Positions 58,906 through 62,497 of a stretch of 62,497 nt of DNA are shown here, in pieces. Source of the stretch: Psilocybe azurescens (taxonomy: Eukaryota > Basidiomycota > Agaricomycetes > Agaricales > Agrocybaceae); contig JAJIRX010001047.1 in assembly GCA_023853785.1 (NCBI GenBank), positions 1-62,497 on the forward strand. The letters run 5' to 3'. A program made the position numbers and the translations under genes. Under the pieces are notes generated by a model. The model was not told the origin of the DNA and made no database searches. It was given only the letters and a program-made list of their open reading frames with translations. How positions within the stretch are numbered: the stretch's first letter is position 1; each line of letters begins with the position of its first letter.

Positions 58906-60424
58906 ACCTTCGATCGGGGACGTAAAGACGTATTTCCACTCTATTTAAAATCAAATTGTTGGCAGATCGGTGGGATAGATATTTGACTCGCCTAGGCGCC
59001 CATCCAATTGGATATACCTATTCCCTAACCTATATTTATGTGGTTACGAAACATGATATATGGGTTTTTAACAATAGACGGACTCGCACGCTCTGATGTC
59101 ATATTCATACCATCTGAGCTTTAATCTCAGTTCCGCTCCTGATGTCGGTTGCCTGATGAGTTGGGGACTAATAATAGCTCTGGCCCAATATCTACGTCGT
59201 GGAGCATCATTCACGAATGTCCGTCTTCTGTTCCCATCCGTCAATGCTTGCTATCCACAAGTCTTCCATCTATATACACCCTCCCATAAGTTTCCCATCG
59301 ACTCTACGTAAATTTTGTTGCGGTAACTGAATGACGGTGGTCTCTTGAGTCTCCTCTGCGCGGATGCCACCAAGTATGGGCCGTTAATGTGAAGGCTAGA
59401 ACGAAGCATGGCGGCATACGAGACAATAGAGCCAGAACTCCGAATATTCCACGACCACTGTGTATGTTTTGCTTGTGAACGAGCGGTCACTGGAGCATTA
59501 TTGAAACTTGATGCGGTGATTGTATATGTATCAGGAGAATTTTGTGCATCTGACACAGGGATAATCGAGCGAGGGGTAGTGATGGATCCTCACTTCGGCT
59601 AGAACATTAATCCTACGGCAGAATTACGCCATGTCAAAGACTAGAGTTGAGAATTTCGTGGGATGAGGGTATTTTGAGACAGATGAATGACTCGGATCAC
59701 ATTCGGCATGAGTATAACTAGTACGTACTGCTTTAAACTTCATGGAAGTTTATCGAATGATTTACTGACAATGCTATCCAATAATTTTCGCTCAGTGCAG
59801 ACGGAGCCTTCAAGGAAGTAGATACCAATGTGCCTTCAACATGGAATAAAATTGGAGTAATAATCAGGGACATTGATTGCATTCTGTATAAGTGCCGCAT
59901 CATTGAAGGCGGATTGAATTGGATCATGTAGCCGCTTGGTGTGTCGGGATTATTGATGAGGATCAACGATCAGTCCTCGATGGCTGGGCATACAAACAGC
60001 GATCCGTTGTCCCGCGGCCCTCCGGACTATCAAACTGAGGGTCTATGGTTGAGTGGGCACTTTTTGGTAATGATGATGTCCTCTATACTTGATAAACTGG
60101 ACAAGATAGATGCAGTATCACGGACACAGAGTCCGATAAGTCATATATCCTGTCAGTTTCTCAGGTCCAGTAAGGCGTATCCACTCACACCCTGCAGTTC
60201 TTGCACGCTCAACGATACACTACTGTAACATTCGTTCAATGCACACATCGAAACCCGCGTCATGACAGTGGCAGGATGATGTGCTGTAGCATCCATGGAA
60301 ACTGCGAAATCGATTCGATACTAGGATTATCTCGGTGCTATGAATATTGTGGTCGGTAGTTTATATACTATGAGACCACTCGGTAAATGGTATCTCCTCA
60401 ACATACCTACAACTTCGATTCACC
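58906..60424. other. Hypothetical frames between NLR and membrane-protein gene
   Basis: A minus-strand frame at 59,251-59,556 (MSDAQNSPDTYTITASSFNN at its start) has protein-like composition and could be an exon of a small gene; a plus frame at 59,941-60,228 is less convincing. No family recognised. Confidence 0.25.
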
Positions 60425-61741
60425 ATGTCTACACCAGACGTCTCTATCCCAGTCGACGTAGAAAAAGACATCATTGGGGCGAACCTCAATAGCTCGATGC
60501 TTCTAAACTTCTTGATGGGTGCGTTTAATTCCGGCATTTGTTAACAATAGCTCCCATAAATCTCACTTATGTTAGGTGTATACACCATGGTATACGCCGG
60601 AACAATGTACCTATATTGTAGGTTCCTTCTTCTACAAGTTGAAAAGACAAGAGGACGTCAATAATGAACTTCCTTCACTGTAGTATCTAGAAAGGCTGGG
60701 AGTAGCATCAGTCGTACTGTGCTATCGGCTATCTCAGTGCTATATCTCCTCTGCGTCTCGGAGTTCGTTGTCCAATGGTACTTTCTCGACTTAACGATCG
60801 TGGACAACGGAGGCACACGAGAATCCATATTTTTCCAAACACTGGGAGGGGTCCTGACTGGATGTTCGTACTTGGCGACTTCCAACTCTACTCCTCGCTT
60901 ATGGTCTCCGACGGATTACTGGTTAGTATTAATGTCATTGATCGTCGATGCATTCTCATCAATGTAACGCTGACTCGGACGTTGATAGATCTGGAGGTGT
61001 TTCCATGTCTGGGGACGCTCATTTAAAGTTGTCTCGGTTCCGCTATTACTTTTCGTTGGAGAATTCGGTGAGTCCTACTTTCCAGATGGGGAAGATTATG
61101 CATGAACATGTCTATAATCCATATGATATGTTATTGCAGGCCTCTTTTGCGCAGAGATGATACTGGCAGGGTTATCGACTGGGATCACCAGCGGTCCAAA
61201 CACCAATTTATTCAATAATATTGAAAGCGCCCTTACATTCGCATCAGTAGGCACCACTGTGGTTACAACACTTCTTATCGGCTACAGAATACATATTACC
61301 TATCATCTTCAAGTCCCATCATCGAAAATAAGCAGCAAATTCAAGCATGTCTTGAGGTTGATCATAGAGTCGGCCGCAGTTTACTCCCTTGTAGTCTTAC
61401 TTGATGCTATCTCCGTAGTGGTTCCGCCATTCACTAACGCAGAATCTCCTGTCGCCGAAGCCGAGTATTACGTGGAATCAGTACTGATCATCATTGCGGT
61501 AGGTGGAGTTTATTATCTCTACGATCACTGTGCTTTTCTGAACTACAATTAGGGCCTGGCGCCAACGGTTCTAGTGGCAAGAAGTATCCGTTCAAACATC
61601 AGCAACACAACCAATAAATCCATATCCACCTGCGTATCCGGTTTACGCTTTGGTTCCCAACATGGGAATGCAAACCTTGGTATCAATGCCGTCGTGGACA
61701 GTAGTGTCTCAATTAACTCAGGCGCCAGCTCTGACCCCTGA
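60425..61741 (+). CDS. Agaricomycete multi-spanning (7-TM-like) membrane protein; one frameshift
   Basis: Starts MSTPDVSIPVDVEKDIIGAN and ends SVSINSGASSDP. Exons: 60,425-60,518, 60,576-60,617, 60,684-60,921, 60,989-61,067, 61,140-61,498 and 61,553-61,741; introns are 54-72 bp with GT-AG ends. It matches, from memory, a large lineage-specific family of seven-span integral membrane proteins. Hydrophobic helices include MLLNFLMGVYTMVYAGTMY, VLSAISVLYLLCVSEFVV, VSVPLLLFVGEFGLFCAEM and VVTTLLIGYRI. The motif IWRCFHVWGRSFKVVSVP is typical, and the tail is Ser/Asn-rich and cytoplasmic. In exon 3 the frame slips by one base at a G-rich run (about 60,846-60,853), between FFQTL and PDWMFVLGDF. It is either a sequencing error or a young null allele. 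Function unknown. Confidence 0.7.
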
Positions 61742-62497
61742 GGCTGAGGAGAAGAAGAGTCCCACCTTAGATCCGACATTTGGAAGCTATCAAGTTTGAC
61801 GTGTATTGCAGCAGACATTTTTATTACCGTAGATTCTTACTCTTCGCTATAGATTTTTAGTTGAATAGATACCAGCACAGATTATCGTCAATAATCTCTA
61901 AAGTAAAAATTATATGTTGGATGTCATGGGGATGGCTCATCATTTTTCATGGAAGGTGCGACGGGAAGAAATGGGATGTATGCGACTCTGCTGGAGTTTG
62001 TTGGGGCATACTGAGAGCGCAAACTTGGTATGGATTGGGTTATCCGATTCTGAATATCTTGCAGACTGGCGATTTCCGGTTGTGCTAGAGGTGGTGGAGA
62101 TGCTCTGAATTGGATGCATATGCATATGCTACGTGCGTTGAGTCCCTCGCTTAATTTTTAGATGCTGACGCCGAGAATTGAGAACTTGTCACTGTTTAGC
62201 CCGCGCTCTGCCCTGTACCGCTCGCCATGACATCTAATATAAGTGCTCTCACTACCGTATGGAACAATTGGTTTATATATGCCTCTATCCAACGCATCAG
62301 AGCTACATGGCTCTGTAGTTGACTGCGCGAGCGGTTCAGGTGTAATACCGTGCACTGTGCACTGTGCGTAACCTACATGTCGTTCTATGTTAACAGACTT
62401 GGATCAAGACGATGGTCGGCGTGATGAATCAATAGACACTGGAAATATGTGGGTTCCAGGACATAGAGGGCCTGCATTCGGGATAGAGGAGAGGGTG
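61742..62497. other. No recognisable gene
   Basis: Downstream of the membrane-protein gene. Only short frames; the stretch probably holds its 3' UTR and intergenic DNA. Confidence 0.4.

Noticed and set aside
59150..59180. CCTGATGAGTTGGGG as a hammerhead core
   Set aside because: No stem II or GAAA at the needed distance.

Overview
This is a piece of a fungal nuclear genome, almost certainly a basidiomycete of the Agaricomycetes. The signs are short GT-AG introns of about 50-90 bp and protein remnants whose sequence style I recognise from that group: STAND/NLR-type NACHT proteins, a lineage-specific multi-spanning membrane protein, and the C-terminal half of a KIN3/NIMA-type kinase. All family names rest on remembered motif patterns, not a database search. 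The window is repeat-rich and strongly decayed. Every gene I can name carries a frameshift, stop or truncation, so it looks like an accessory or heterochromatin-like region.

Layout. 1-7.9 kb: decayed genic DNA with an NLR fragment (0.9-1.1 kb), two partial copies of one coiled-coil gene (1.9-2.7 kb, minus) and a KIN3-like kinase remnant with its introns still visible (2.9-4.2 kb, plus). 7.9-17.2 kb: AT-rich repeats, including a 29-bp x 6 minisatellite carrying TGAGTCA, three copies of a dispersed repeat, two roughly 1-kb direct repeats, and seven copies of a unit holding a long CACGTG-centred inverted repeat. 17.3-28.2 kb: uncharacterised coding remnants; the best is a plus-strand multi-exon gene at 26.5-27.4 kb. 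28.2-35.5 kb: AT-rich, with a roughly 1.6-kb element flanked by inverted repeats. 35.5-46.3 kb: a more than 10-kb satellite block, built first of a 185-bp dimer and then of an 83-bp monomer that is one half of that dimer; all share a short hairpin core.

46.3-47.2 kb is the most interesting segment. Three 93-bp repeats are followed by about 360 nt of non-coding DNA predicted to fold into a chain of short hairpins. This ends in a complete, canonical hammerhead ribozyme motif (about 47,026-47,101, plus strand). The unit is bracketed by direct repeats in a head-to-tail arrangement, as expected of a ribozyme-bearing retroelement or satellite RNA locus. It abuts the point where an NLR gene (47.2-48.5 kb, minus) is cut off before its NTPase domain.

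48.5-62.5 kb: the longest copy of the coiled-coil gene (49.05-51.2 kb, minus, frameshifted), another copy of its 3' part (55.3-55.95 kb, plus), the C-terminal half of another NLR (57.2-58.9 kb, minus, one 1-nt deletion), and a six-exon membrane-protein gene (60.4-61.7 kb, plus) intact except for one frameshift at a G-run. I found no tRNA, rRNA, CRISPR or reverse-transcriptase coding sequence.
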